Source: Ophiura sarsii | Lineage: Eukaryota; Echinodermata; Ophiuroidea; Amphilepidida; Ophiuridae | Reading direction: 5' to 3' | NCBI GenBank assembly: GCA_035610835.1 | Contig: CM069447.1 | Span: 79,049,175 to 79,113,174, forward strand | DNA: 64,000 nucleotides | Shown here: one piece after another, positions 24,004 to 36,490 of the stretch | Layout of the letters: every line of letters starts with the position of its first letter | How positions within the stretch are numbered: the first letter of the stretch is position 1 | Made by a program: the position numbers and the translations under genes | The notes under the pieces: model-generated | The model's database searches: none | Seen by the model: the letters and a program-made list of their open reading frames with translations, nothing else | What the model was told of the DNA's origin: nothing

Positions 24004-24069
24004 ATGGCCGACACCTGTGCTGTGATAATATTTTGTGTGGAGTTTTACTCAGAATTACTCATGAAAAGG
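24004..24069 (+). CDS. weak candidate first coding exon (22 codons)
   Basis: ATG in context ACAAGATGGCCGAC opens 22 codons starting MADTCAVIIFCVEF and ending at AGG before GTAAAT, an acceptable donor. AAGATGGC is the kind of YY1-type start region often seen at animal first exons. No continuation exon, domain or conservation can be shown, so chance is quite possible. Confidence 0.2.
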
Positions 24070-24546
24070 GTAAATACAAGGAACATGGACATGGTTAATT
24101 AATTCAAGCAGTGTGAAATACTCTTTGGCTACAAATATTGTACTTTTGGTCTTTTGATAGTTAGTAGGAGAATTTATAGCCTTTTTACTAGGCCTACTAA
24201 AGTAAAGCTGCTTATTATTTTTATTTCCAATTTTCGTGCTAGCCTTTTTAGATCTAAATTCCCTTAATATTTCTATGATGTTTACACATTCCAATGAAAT
24301 CCAAAATCAAATATCAATGATATAGTTAGTCATTTAAAACATATTTTGATAGCATTTTTACAGTTTACTTTCAGACAAAAATACACCCTAGAAATAAGCT
24401 TATTTCTGATTTGTGTGTAGGCCTAGCCCTAGCCTAGGTGATGATGCTAGCGTGACCTAGGCCTATACTTCATAGGATTTTTGACAAATGGATGGCTATC
24501 ATATTTCATATAAATTGATTAGAGTCAGATTCTCAAAACATAATAA

Positions 24547-24694
24547 TGTAAATATTGGATTCCTTTTTTCGGGCGATACAGTGAAAATTGGTTTCGCCTT
24601 GAAAACAAAATCGGACTCGCCTGCGGCTTGTCCGATTTCTTTCTCAAGGCTTAACCAATTTTCACTGTATCGCCCTCAAGTCATCCAATATTAC
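24547..24694. repeat. 148-bp hairpin
   Basis: Nested arms GTAAATATTGGAT, GGGCGATACAGTGAAAATTG, GCCTTGA and AAATCGGAC mirror the right side around a GCCTGCGGC loop. Open frames across it are incidental. Confidence 0.85.
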
Positions 24695-24965
24695 ACCACA
24701 CTTGGACACCTCAAAACCTAACAATGCCTAAGCTTGAAATCTATAAAAGCTGACAAAATCAGAATGGCTGCCTTTGAGATGTAGTGTTGGAGGCATATAC
24801 TTTACACCCCATGGACCATGAGAAGGACCAATTGCAGTAGTATTCAACACTGGAGTGTCTAAACGACTTCCTAATTATAGCAACAGGTTATGCAAGGCGT
24901 GATTGAAGGGAAGAGAAATAAAGACAAACCTCTGTCCCGATATGGACTGACCAAATAAGATCCGA

Positions 24966-25222
24966 CAATAGGGAGCTTAAGATGACACCTCGAATCATGT
25001 GCGCATGCGTCGACTTAGCAATCCGTCGGACGTCCAATTTCTGGGACCTGTCTTCGGCTGATTATAGCGAGCTTTCGATTTGCCCGACGGATGAATCTAG
25101 GACGGTTGAATGACACTTTGAGTCATGTGCGAATGCGTTAATTTTGTCATCTGTTGCGCACATGACTCGAGGTGTCATCTTGTCGTAGAAGCGTTCGTCG
25201 TCCAAATCGAAAGCTCCCTAAT
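24966..25222. repeat. composite inverted-repeat region
   Basis: ATGACACCTCGAATCATGTG and its inverse, together with GAGCTTTCGATTTG and its inverse CAAATCGAAAGCTC, interleave. The word CATGTGCGNATGCG occurs twice. It looks like overlapping or nested MITE ends. Confidence 0.55.
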
Positions 25223-25293
25223 ATCACCATGGTGACGGTACTATTTTTAGCTTTGACAAATTGCGTGTACTGGTATGCGTAATGAGCAGTCTC

Positions 25294-25806
25294 TAAGGGA
25301 TCACGTCAAAACTCGACCGCCAGGCAACCGCCGGTTACGGCCGGTTCCGCCCGGTTCTCACAAAACGTGTCGTCTGTTATAATATACACACATAATGAGG
25401 TCAAATAGTTACACTCTGGTGAACACGACCGGTTGATAGTGCCTCGTCACACGCGTGAGCAATAAAATCTTGAAGTAATGGGCTCAGTTGACAACCAGTA
25501 CAATACAGCTATTGATTTTCGCTGGGGTTGGCTTTTTCAATCTGTTTATAGCTCAATTAACTTTTTAAAATCAATACCGAAAGTCTATGAATGTGTTTTT
25601 TTATAGAACGATTATAGAGAGAGCTATTATGACCGCAAAGTAACAGATTGATAATGTAAATTGGTCCGGTTACAGCAAACGGCGGTTGTTCAGTGTTGCA
25701 TGCGCGAATATTCATATACCAGTAAAACATTTGACCTGAAAGAACCGGGCGGAACCGCCCGTAACCGGCGGTCAACGGGCGGTCGAGTTTGGACGTCTTC
25801 CCTAAG
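25294..25806. mobile_element. TIR element with GC-rich ~65-bp arms
   Basis: The left arm AAACTCGACCGCC, CCGCCGGTTACGGCCGGTTC, CGCCCGGTTCT is mirrored on the right (AGAACCGGGCGGAACCGCCC, GTAACCGGCGG, GGCGGTCGAGTTT). Outermost bases TAAGGGA and TCCCTAA also pair. The interior is AT-rich and non-coding. Superfamily unknown. Confidence 0.85.
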
Positions 25807-25952
25807 TAGTTAGTCTATGCCGAATAGACGTACGCAGCTTCGCCGTGTGGGTGTGTGTTAACCCTAACTCTGGAACACCATGCACACGGCAACATTTTTT
25901 TTCCGACGGAGAAAATTCACCCGAAAGATCATCCCCACATCCCACCGACCGA

Positions 25953-25968
25953 CCCCCCCCCCCCCCCC
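25953..25968. repeat. 16-bp poly-C run
   Basis: A pure C run. The overlapping proline-rich open frames in three phases are its artefact. Confidence 0.9.
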
Positions 25969-26155
25969 ACCAGAGATTGGAACCACGCACCAAATCTCAT
26001 CTCCATTCCACTACATTACGGCTGTCGAGGCTACTCGGCTTAGTAAACTTCGCCTCGTGTATAGCTTGGGTTCATTTTATAGCCCAAAAACTTGCACGCC
26101 GGGTTATAAGAACAGGCTGGCCGTGTTGTTGACGTTTGGTGTAGTAGGGTTAAGG

Positions 26156-26501
26156 TTAGGCCAAACAAAGAAGAAGGTCCGTCTCAGAAGCCCACCTGCA
26201 TTGGTATGTACATTGAGCTATGGCGCGTAGGTCTGTGCGCTGAGGGCTAAAAAACTTTTATTTTTTATTTTTTATTTTTATTTTTTTTTAATTATTTTTT
26301 TTATTTAAAAAAAAGTTAATAAAAAATGTTCTCTGTGTATACACAGAGAACATTTTTGGATTAGCAACAACAACAAAATCGCAAAAAAAAAAAAAAAATC
26401 GCATACCTCATAGCCTATTTTCTAAAATAAATAAATCGCACAGCACTTAGCTTATTTGCAAAATGTTTCTGAGACAGACTATCTTCTTTGTTTGGCCTTA
26501 T
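26156..26501. mobile_element. GGCCAAACAAAG-family MITE, copy 2
   Basis: TTAGGCCAAACAAAGAAG at the left and CTTCTTTGTTTGGCCTTA at the right, followed inward by GTCTCAGAA/TTCTGAGAC. The centre contains a 36-bp perfect palindrome (26322-26357, arms AAAAATGTTCTCTGTGTA) and long A/T runs. Copies lie at 5180 and 62231. Confidence 0.85.
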
Positions 26502-27465
26502 AGAACGCGATTATTTGAAGCAGGAAGTTGGAAAATAACTCGCTGGATTCGCCGATTTGTAATGGCGGGAATTTGTTGTTGTTTGATAAAAATAAATCTA
26601 ACAAAAACAAGTTATGTTTATGATAAAAAAATATATATATATAACAAATACTCTAAATACACGTCTCCAAATATTGTACAGCCTACATTATATGACCAAA
26701 TTTAGCCAAACAGCAACGACCTATATTATATTCTTTAATTATTGGTTTCCAAAAGCAATCTAGTTGGGTTTAATTGCTTTTATTTAAAATGTATGCCATG
26801 AGGTCATGAAATGATTTGGGCCAATTTATCCGTTTCTTGAGCATTACAATATTTGTCTATAGTAATCAAAATGGCTGTGCATCATCATGCAGTACTTACG
26901 AGGACGCAGCAAAACTATGTTCTGTGTAAGTTTATACCATTTGATAATGTTAATTCTGATGATCATTTGAAATACAACATTTTACACCACTAAACAGGGG
27001 CAATACAAATGATAAAATGTTAACAGAAACTTATTGAAACTGCTCAATTCATTACTGATGTGTTACAGTCTGTTTTAAACTAAATCAATATTTTTTGTCT
27101 TATAATGTCCAATATAATATGCAAATGTAATTATGAAAATGTCGACTTCACTATAAATAGAACAGTGCCAATCACTAAGTAGCTTACATGCGTAAGCAGG
27201 TATTACGCACTCGTCCAATATAGAGCAATAAGTTCCGAAAAAGGGCAGTTTTCATCTCTCCAGGCGCAAACATAATCCAAGCGTACGCGTCAACCTTGGC
27301 CATACGCACGCGGCATTGGTGGCATTGGTCGCACGCACGAGTCACGCGTTTGATGCACACGTTATGCGAGGCTTATGTGTGCCCATACTCTTCTGTATTT
27401 ATCCGTGCTGACGTAATAGGCCATCTTGAGCTGTTAAACTACACCACAATATTGTCCTACTTCTT

Positions 27466-27708
27466 AACACTTTCCACGCGGCTTTTAGTTTTACCATATA
27501 CGAAACAGATTTTTCAGAAAACTTTCCTAAATGGCAAGGTCTATCTGAAGTATTACGGAACCAATACTAGGCATGTTTGTACTTATGTCAATGCATTTCT
27601 CATGGTGGTTCCAAATATGGTAATGAAATTCAATAATTTTGACCTTTTTTAAACATTTTGTGAAATTTTGGAATGTCGTCTGCAGCCGCCTGCCGCGTGG
27701 AAAGTGTT
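27466..27708 (+). mobile_element. CACTTTCC MITE, copy M4 (best preserved)
   Basis: AACACTTTCCACGCGGC to GCCGCGTGGAAAGTGTT, 243 bp. The core has CCAATACTAGGCATGTTTGT and CTCATGGTGGTTCCAAATAT. TTAA overlaps both ends, which could be the target duplication or part of the terminal repeat. Confidence 0.9.
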
Positions 27709-27849
27709 AAGCATCCTTCTATCAAGTTCACCTCTAGCTGCAATGCAATATAATCATTACATAAGTGAGGCTAAATTAGCGCAGCAATTTACCTTACTAA
27801 TGTTCATTTTCAACCACCACAAGTACATGTATGTCTCCTCGATTCTCCA

Positions 27850-28340
27850 TTCCAGCAATCACTTCACCGGTTAATTCAATCTCCAATAGAACCTAAGGTA
27901 ATTATAAGACGGCAAAACATCCCTGCATTTTTGTGTGATTCTCTAAGACAGTCAAGTTAACCTAGAAAAGCTAAGGAAAATCACCGCACTCCGCTGAACT
28001 AACCCGTGTTAAATTTAATCCATCGGTAAATCCGTAGGATACCGCGGAGGATGAACGTCGCCAAAATGTCCGCTGATGAGGCACACTATTTGATTACATC
28101 ACAAACTATATACCACGCAAATGATTACAACCGTGGTTATTTTGAAGTACAGCAAGGTTGCCGCAGGAAAGAGGGTACACCGGATCTATTTGATCTGTGC
28201 ATTGAATCGTGGACATGTAATCCGCCACAGCAGGCGCGCATTGATAATATTATTTTGCTTGAAACGGTTAGAATCACAGCACTCTGCACAGCACCAGTGT
28301 TTTGTTTTGGATCATTCTTACTGTGGCCATTGTGAAAATT
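27850..28340 (+). repeat. dispersed repeat R, copy R2
   Basis: It contains the R landmarks AACCCGTGTTAAATTTAATC, GGATACCGCGGAGGATGAAC and CCGGATCTATTTGATCTG. The 94-codon open stretch from 28051 (MNVAKMSADEA...) shares its frame with R3 and mostly with R1. Nothing identifies a function. Confidence 0.7.
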
Positions 28341-30606
28341 TGAATATTTGACTTTGACGGTGTAGAATAAAATATAGCGCCCTTTCTACGTTTAAAGGCA
28401 GTTCCTCTTTAATTTGTTTTCAGAAGCGTACACATGTATCCTCTACCTAAACAAGGTATTAAATGGAATTCAATTTCATTTTTGTTTTGAGAAATCTCTC
28501 AATGCCCCTGTAACTTGGCGCACACGTTATAATTGAAGAACGTTGTTAACTAATTATTAACATGATTAAGGGCCGTATTATCGTACCAAACACAGTTTTA
28601 GCATAATGAGCCGTGACTAAATAAACGCGAGGTTATATTTGAATTAACAAAACCCGTATTTGCACTGCTTGAATCTCGTTCTCAGAGTGGTCGTGCGTTC
28701 ACTGTATACAGAAATATATAGTTATCGACCAAATTCCTCAAATGCATATTCACGTCAGCTTACATCTGGTACTGTGAGGGAGTATGTGTACACTTCGTGC
28801 ACGAATTTAGTTAAACGCTACCACCATACCCATATTTAAAGTTTAGACGCTTTTCAGTGGGGTTAGACACATGTTTAAGTTTAACAAACACATTGCGTTT
28901 TAACAATTTGTCTAAAGTTAATGTTAAGCGCTTGTTTAGCTTAAAACCGCGTTAAAGTGCACATGACAATACGGCCCTATGTATAACCCTGGAATCGATT
29001 GACTTCTTAGCTAACTTCTTTTACAATTTAGAGTCCTCCATACCTGTTTCACGACATCAACTTCACAATGGCGCCGCCATAAAGTGACCCGATATAATTG
29101 GTAGTACTGTTTGGCTGATTTGTGGTTTGGCATGTTTGGAAAAGAAGAAGAACAAAATCCGAAATCTTATTTCTTAAATCCAGCCGAACAAAGATAAAAT
29201 CGGGCATCTGTAATAATTGGATTAGAGTGTACGCCGTTATTCAATAGTTAAATTTAAAAGATGTTATAAGAACAAAATCACAAATCTTGTTCGGTTTTAA
29301 AATGTACACTTTTATCTAAAGGACCATAAATCACGTTTTTTAAAACCAATTTTAACCAATTTAAATATTTTGAAAAAAAAGCTAATGAGACAGCCTCTCT
29401 CCCAGAATAAATAATATGAGAATTGTTTGCACACATTTATAGAAATAAAATCCCAAAGTTGAGTGCATGTTTTTTTTAATCACCCTGTTCACAAAATGGT
29501 GAACTCGAGACCAAAAAGAGAAAAACTCAAATAGATACAGCTACTGTCTTTTTTAATTTCAACTATGCATTTACTACATAGCATCATGTATTAAATACTG
29601 AGTATATCATTTTATATACGTATTATGCATCATTAAGCGTTATTTCTCAATAGGTAGTCCTTTATAAACCTGGGCAATACCTGAGTTATAAATACGACCC
29701 CATTGTGTGCAACATGCATGTTATAAAAATGCAACGAACGACTATTTAGAAACATACCAATCCGACCTGCTTATTATAAAATGACGAGATCTAGAGTACT
29801 TATTGCATACACCTTACACAATGTTTTACCTTTGAGGGCTAAATACAGTTCTATCTGCGGGCCATGTCATCTCAACGGCAGCAATGTCAGACCCGACGAT
29901 ATTGGTGGTGAACGTGTTCCTAATTTGGTCACGACAGAACTCATTACTACCCGGCCCACTTTGGCATACATAGCCGAAAGCATGCCGTAGCTATTTGAGA
30001 TTATTTGCCACTTGAACTTTGGAAGGGAAAGTCGGGGCATCTGTTACTTATTCCTACCTGTTCGTTACATATGAATCGTCTTCGCTACATTCTTTGATAA
30101 CCCTAAAGCAGGAATAAAATATATTTAAAAAAAGAAGGGTGATCAAACATGTCAAATGGAAACTAACAGTAGTCTAGAAGGGGTATGGATGGACGGTGTT
30201 TTTGTAGCAGATGAGCTGTACTAAGAAATGAAAGGGTGTTGGAGTGTGGGAAGTGTTTGGTACGAATTAAGAAGTAGGAGTACATACCAATTTATGGCAA
30301 TATAAAATGTTGGTATAGTGAGACATATGCAAAGCAAAGTATGGAGGAATATGATGTCGGTAGCATGTATGATTCTTATTAGGAAAAATGAAGAAAAAGA
30401 AAAATTTGTCTTATATCCATGTAGGCCTACATACATAGCCAATAATAAGGACATTTAGATAGTCACTTAATGTATCCAGTATAGCTACATACAGCTAGAT
30501 GGGTCCGGTGGGTCTATTTTGGTTTTAAAAAACACGAAGATTTTAACTTTCCCACTCTGTCACACGTGGGGCTCCTTTAAAATTAATATTCGCCTTCAGT
30601 TTTCAA

Positions 30607-31289
30607 AATGGACCTATTTTATTTTTTAATCACGATTTCCAACTTTCAAGTCTGTCACACGTAGGCTACTTTAATATGAAAACCCGCTTTCAATGTTCAG
30701 CTAAATGTATTGTTATGGTCTTATTTCAAAGATAATTCACGCCAGTTTGTCAGAGAAACCTAAGGTAGCGAACTGCCAAATAAAAAATGTTTTATTTGAT
30801 ATATTAATATTTAAATAATAAGCAAATTTAGATACTCACTTGATATATCCAAACATGGCTACATATAGCCAGATCGGTTAAAGGAGTCTAGTGGTACAAA
30901 TTCACGAATTTGATCTTGCAACTCTGTCACAAGCGAACTCCTTTCAAATGAGTATCTGATTTTATTCTTCAACTAAATTCCGTTTGATTCCATTTGAACA
31001 TATTGAATGGTTTCATTTGTCACACATTGCCTCTTGGTTCGAATGTGCCATCATCCAGTATCCATTTCGGTTTGGGTGCGTCATCCCACAACCCCCTGGT
31101 CCCTCAAGCCCGCCCTCAAGCAACAACAAATACCAATACAACTCCGATCACGGTTCGTTGCACTCGAGTGTTATACGAGGGGTATCAAAAAGTGTTAGAA
31201 ATCACCCAGAAGTAAAGGAGCCAGAAACTTCATTTTGATATGTGATCCTTCACACATCTTTACAAAGTCCCTTTGCAATTAAAGTTACA
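30607..31289. other. spacer between the duplicated copies, with local repeats
   Basis: It holds diverged extra copies of the block around ACTCTGTCAC followed by CTCCTTT (near 30650 and 30920) and of the AATAATAAGGACATTTAGAT block (30812). The area was locally multiplied before the large duplication. No gene. Confidence 0.5.
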
Positions 31290-31400
31290 CAACTGAATCA
31301 ATATTATTTGTCTTATAATGTCCAATATAATATGCAAATGTTATTATTAAAAAAAGTTGTTCGACTTCAATATGAATAGAACAGTGCCAATCACTAAGTA

Positions 31401-32312
31401 CACTCTTAGAAGGTCAGGATCAAATATGAGACGAAAAGGATCAATTTTGATCCAGAAGCGGTATCACATATGAGCTTACCCTTTCCGGATCAAAGTGATC
31501 CGACAAGCAGGATCAAAAAGTTTGATCCGAAATGGGATCAAATATTTCTGTCAAATGATACTGAAACGGATCAAAATAATGATCCTTAATCGGATGTACC
31601 TGTAGCTTATGATCCTACTCCAGGATCAAACTGAATCAAAGAAAAAGTGAAAACATAGGGGGTCATCGGGTGAGAGATTGTAAAAACAAGCATGCATGCA
31701 AGGGTCTTTCGGTGACACCGGGCCAAAAAAAGGGGGGTATTTTTGATGGAGCCTGGTGTGAAACCTAATATTGATTGAATGCCCCCACCCCCGGGTGCAC
31801 ACTGCAGACTATATATCGAGTGCAGTAAGCTTACTACATCGTGTAGGCCTAGTACATCGCAGTGATCGTGACATTTTGTGAGGAGCATTTTGACCGAAAA
31901 TCGTACTGATGGCACTGGTCAGGTACAAGAAATTTGTTCACAAGAATAGAGCATGTTCAAACATAAAAAATAAAACTAACATTTTACAGATTAGACTGGA
32001 TAACTTACCGCGGTATTTCACCCTTGTTTCAACTGTGGCGACCGATTTCAAAAGATCGTCTGCTTGTCGTCTATCGGTTTGCGAAAGAGTGACGTCAGTC
32101 ACTCATTGACCAATGAACTGTTTCATCGAATTGATCCGGAAATCAGATCAAAGTTGATCAAGGTGAATTTGATCCGTTTGTTGATATCTATCTGGAAACG
32201 GATCAAAACGATCCGAAAACGGATCAAAACGATCCGAAAATGATCCTTAAAGGATCAAAACAAAGTGAGCCGGAAATCTACTCATGTATTTGATCCTGAC
32301 CTTCTAAGAGTG
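31401..32312. mobile_element. TA-flanked element with GATC-rich arms and promoter-like cargo
   Basis: TA-CACTCTTAGAAGGTCAGG and CCTGACCTTCTAAGAGTG-TA bound 912 bp. Copy 1 has the intact site AAGTAGCTTAC. Both arms repeat GGATCAAA/TTTGATCC words. The centre lacks them and carries, on the minus strand, a CCAAT box, a perfect CRE and a splice donor. A minus-strand open stretch (31607-31915) is not recognised. Confidence 0.85.
32009..32114 (-). promoter_or_regulatory. promoter-like module: CCAAT box, CRE, 5' exon end with splice donor
   Basis: Reading leftward: ATTGG (inverse CCAAT, 32114-32110), then TGACGTCA (32097-32090, consensus CREB/ATF octamer). About 80 bp later ACCGCG is followed by GTAAGT, a consensus splice donor just left of 32009. 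A possible acceptor (ACCTGACCAG) lies near 31915. The arrangement resembles a host promoter with a short 5' untranslated exon, here inside a transposable element. No transcription evidence. Confidence 0.35.
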
Positions 32313-32588
32313 TAGCTTACATGCGTAAGCGGGTATTACGCACTCGTCTAATATAAAGCAATACATTCCGAAAAAGGGCAGTGTTTATCTCTCCGGGCGC
32401 AAAAATAAATCAAACGTACGCGCCAACCTTGGCCATACACACGCAACTTTGGTCGCATGCACGAGTCACGCGTTTGATGCACACGTTATGCGAGGCTTAT
32501 GTGTGCCCATACACCTCTGTATTTATCCGCGCTGACGTAATAGGCAATCTTGAGCTGTTAAACTACAATATTGTCCTATATTCTTCTT

Positions 32589-32832
32589 AACGCTTTCCAC
32601 GCGGCTATTATTTTTACCATACACAAAACAGATTTTTCAGAAACCTTTCATAATTTCAAAGTCTATCTCAAAGATTACTGACAAACACTAGGCATGTTTG
32701 TACTTATTTCAATGCATTTCTCATGGTGATTCCAAATAATATGGTAATGAAATACAGTAATGTTGACATTTTTGAAACATTTTGTGAAATTTTGGAATGT
32801 CGTCTGCAGCTGCCTGCCGCGTGGAAAGTGCT
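32589..32832 (+). mobile_element. CACTTTCC MITE, copy M5
   Basis: Paralogue of M4 within the duplication: AACGCTTTCCACGCGGC to GCCGCGTGGAAAGTGCT, 244 bp. Confidence 0.9.
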
Positions 32833-32969
32833 AATCATCCTTCTATCAAGTTCACCTCTATAGCTGCAGCATGATCATTACATAAGTGAGGCTAAATTAG
32901 CGCAGCAATTTACCTTACTAATGTTCATTTTCAACTACCACAGGTACATGTATGTCTCCTCGATTCTTC

Positions 32970-33470
32970 ATTCCATCAATCACTTCAACGGTTAATTCAA
33001 TCTCAAATAGAACCTAAGGTAATTATAAGACCGCAAAACATCCCTGCATTTTTTTTATGATTCTCTAAGACAGTCAAGTTAACCTAGAAAAGCTAAGGAA
33101 AATCACCGCACTACGCTGAACTAACCCGTGTTAAATTTAATCCATCGGTAAATCCGTAGGATACCGCGGAGGATGAACGTCGCCAAAATGTCCGCTGATG
33201 AGGCGAAATATTTGATTACATCACAAACTATATACCACGCGAATGATTACAACCGTGGTTATTTTAAAGTACAGCAAGGTTGCCGCAGGAAAGAGGGTAC
33301 ACCGGATCTATTTGATCTGTGCATTGAATCGTGGACATGTAATCCGCCACAGCAGGCGCGCATTGATAATATTATTTTGCTTGAAACGGTTAGAATCACA
33401 GCACTCTGCACAGCACCAGTGTTTTGTTTTGGATCATTCTTACTGTGGCCATTGTGAAAATTTGAATATT
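32970..33470 (+). repeat. dispersed repeat R, copy R3
   Basis: Near-identical to R2, with the same open stretch from 33173. The few differences include one that changes His to Lys. It is a product of the block duplication, not an independent insertion. Confidence 0.75.
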
Positions 33471-33654
33471 TGACTTTGACGGTGTAGAATAAAATATAGC
33501 GCCCTTTCTACGTTTAAAGGCAGTTCCTCCTTAGTTTGTTTTCAGAAGCTTACACATGTATCCTCTACCTAAACAAGGTATTAAATGGAATTCAATTTCA
33601 ATTTTTGTTTTGAGAAATCTCTCAATGCCCCTGTAACTTGGCGCACACGTTATA

Positions 33655-34262
33655 AAGGGTTCAACAAAAGAAAGTATACCACTTTGTTTATGTCATTTTG
33701 AGTAACTTTCAATTTGTTTGTGACCAAACAGGCTAAATAGGCATTTAGATGAATCTTTTAGGCATAATTTGATACCAAATTTGCCCCCTAACAACAAAGA
33801 TAAACCATGATTAGCACCATTTAAAGGAAAATATCCCATTTTAAAAAGTCGCATTTCCAATACACAGCACGAGAAGATTTGGTTAATCTGTCCATGTTCT
33901 CCCCATCCATAACGTTCCTTTACATTCAAACCCTTCACCCATGCATCAGTTTACATTTGAATTAGCCCGCGCATTGAGGGATAAGCGCGGTGATCAGTAC
34001 GGGATAAACACGGCATGTGTGTGTTAACAATTGGCCCTTTCTTCTCGTGCTGTGTATTGGAAATGCGACTTTTGAAAATGGGATATTTTCCTTTAAATGG
34101 TGCTAATCATGGTTTATCTTTGTTGTTAGGGGGCAAATGTGGTATCAAATTATGCCTAAACGATTCATCTAAATGCCTATCTAGCCTGTTTGGACAAAAA
34201 CAAATTGAAAATTACTCAAAATGACATAGGCAAAGTGGTATACTTTCTTTTGTTGAACCCTT
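33655..34262. mobile_element. near-complete palindromic TA element
   Basis: TA-AAGGGTTCAACAAAAGAAAG and its inverse CTTTCTTTTGTTGAACCCTT-TA bound 608 bp. The two ~240-bp arms are inverted copies around a ~100-bp centre. Copy 1 has the intact site CGTTATAATTG. The matching open frames in each arm (33693-33938 minus, 34015-34224 plus) are the same sequence read twice, and no domain is recognised. Confidence 0.9.
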
Positions 34263-35348
34263 TAATTGAAGAACGTTGTTAACTAATTATTAACATGATT
34301 AAGGGCCGTATTATCGTACCAAACACAGTTTTAGCATAATGAGCCGTGACTAAATAAACGTGAGGTTATATTTGAATTAACAAAACCCGCATTTGCACTG
34401 TTTGAATCTCGTTCTCAGAGTGGTCGTGCGTTCACTGTATACAGAAATATATAGTTATCGACTAAATTCCTCAAATGCATATTCACGTCAGCTTACATCT
34501 GGTACTGTGAGGGAGTATGTGTACACTTCGTGCACAAATTTAGTTAAACGCTACCACCATACCCATATTTAAAGTTTAGACACTTTTCAGTGAGTTTAAC
34601 AAATATATTGCGTTATAACAATATGTCTAAAGTTAATGTTAAGCGCTTGTTTAGCTTAAAACCGCGTTAAAGTGCATACGGCCCTATGTATAACCCTGGA
34701 ATCGATTGACTTCACAGCTAACTTCTTTTACAATTTAGAGTCCTCCATGCCATACCTGTTTCACGACATCAACTTCACAATGGCGCCGCCATAAAGTGAC
34801 CCGATATAAGTGGTAGTACTGTTTGGCTGATTTGTGGTTTGGCATGTTTGGAAAAGAAGAAGAACGAAATCCGAAATATTATTTCTTAAATCCAGCCGAA
34901 CAAAGATAAAATCGGGCATCTGTAATAATTGGATTAGAGTGTACGCCGTTATTCAATAGTTAAATTTAAAAGATGTTATTAGAACAAAATCACAAATCTT
35001 GTTCGGTTTTAAAATGTACACGTTTATCTAAAGGACCATAAATCACGTTTTTTAAAAGCAATTTTAACCAATTTAAATATTTTGAAAAAAAAAGCTAATG
35101 AGACAGCCTCTCTCCCAGAATAAATAATATGAGAATTGTTTGCACACATTTATAGAAATAAAATCCCAAAGTTGAGTGCATGTTTTTTTTAATCACCCTG
35201 TTCACAAAATGGTGAACTCGAGACCAAAAAAGAGAAAAAATCAAATAGATACAGCTACTGTCTTTTTTAATTTCAACTATGCATTTACTACATAGCATCA
35301 TGTATTAAATACTGAGTATATCATTGAACGTATTAATTATGCATCATT

Positions 35349-35818
35349 CATTACTTCATGAATAATCGCGATAGCTGCGTACAAGTGCGTTCCAATCAAA
35401 TTAACGCCTCACGCCCCTAAACTGAATATTCAATGAGTTATGAGGAAACACGATTAAAGCTTATTTCTGATTGGTTGAATGATAAAAATGTTAATGAGGG
35501 GATGACCCGAATTAGACTGTTTCAATAACTAAGAAGGGGTGGACAAAATAAACAGAAAACTAATTAATTATTAGCAAGATTATATCGGTACAAATCAACG
35601 ATTTGGATAAAATATGCATTCAGTAATGAATGAGAATAATGACTGCTTAACAACTGTTTCGTGAATTTGTTTTGAAATCCTAGGGTTTTGTTCTGGTCAT
35701 TCGGAATTGTCCCTCGGGGGCTGCGCCCCTCGGGACAATTCCCCAGACCAGTACAAAAACCTCTGATTTTAAAACAAATTCACGAAAACAGTTGTTACGC
35801 AGTCATTATTCTCTAATT
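35349..35818. mobile_element. foldback element with nested hairpin
   Basis: Absent from copy 1 near 29632. The right half is a long stem: AATGACTGC, AACAACTGTTTCGTGAATTT, GTTTT pairs with its inverse ending GCAGTCATT. At its tip is a GC-rich hairpin GAATTGTCCCTCGGGG / CCCCTCGGGACAATTC (about 35693-35740). A related AATAATCGCGATAGCTGCGT end lies at the left. Boundaries are approximate. Confidence 0.75.
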
Positions 35819-36446
35819 AAACGCCATTTGTCATGTATTTCTCAATAGGTAGTCCTTTATAAACCTGGGCAATACCTGAGTTATAAATACGACCCTATTG
35901 TGTGCAACATGCATGTTATATAAATGCAACGACTATTTAGAAAAATACCAATCCGACCTGCTTATTATAAAATGACGAGATCTAGAGTACTTATTGCATA
36001 CACCTTACACAATGTTTTACCTTTGAGGGCTAAATACAGTTCTATCTGCGGGCCATGTCATCATAACGGCAACAATGTCAGACCCGACGATATTGGTGAA
36101 CGTGTTCCTAATTTGGTCATGACAGAACTCATTATTACCCGACCCACTTTGGCATACATAGCCGAAAGCATGCCGTAGCTACATTTGAGATTATTTGCCA
36201 CTTGAACTTAGGAAGGGAAAGTCGGGGCATCTGTTACTTATTCCTACCTGTTCGTTACATATGAATTGTCTTCGCTACATTCTTGGATAACCCTAAAGCA
36301 GGAATAAAATATCTTTTAAAAAAGAAGGGGTGATCAAACATGTCAAATGGAAACTAACAGTAGTCTAGAAGGGGTATGGAAGGACGGTGTTTCTGTAGCA
36401 GATCAGCTGTACTATAGAACTGAAAGGGTGTTGTGGGAAGTGTTTG

Positions 36447-36490
36447 GTACGAACATGAAAGTAACAGGTCTGTTACTTTCATGGTACGAA
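36447..36490. mobile_element. nano-palindrome P3 with 7-bp duplication and known empty site
   Basis: GTACGAA at 36447-36453 and 36484-36490 flanks a 30-bp palindrome with perfect 14-bp arms CATGAAAGTAACAG and centre GT. Copy 1 has a single GTACGAA at 30260-30266 in the same context, so insertion plus target duplication is directly visible. Confidence 0.92.

Larger units (their letters stand above)
27082..30606 (+). repeat. large direct duplication, copy 1
   Basis: Almost the whole stretch is repeated in direct orientation at 31290-37178, with high identity over long blocks. It includes a CACTTTCC MITE, repeat R2 and a second shared segment (29640-30130) that also occurs at 39470-39880. Copy 1 preserves the uninterrupted target sites for five insertions in copy 2. 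No gene is supported; the matching short frames (28051-28335, 29781-29990) have no recognisable domain. Confidence 0.9.

Noticed and set aside
26322..26357. 36-bp palindrome in MITE copy 2 as another nano-palindrome
   Set aside because: The related copy at 5180 shows one arm in place, so it probably arose by local inverted copying; no 7-bp flanking repeat.
33693..34224. Two similar open frames on opposite strands as a gene pair
   Set aside because: They are the two arms of one inverted-repeat element with a proven empty site.
29781..36178. Repeated 69- and 84-codon frames (MTRSRVLIAY...) as a duplicated gene
   Set aside because: The third copy at 39470-39880 is frame-broken, there is no recognisable domain, and the segment is part of a dispersed repeat.
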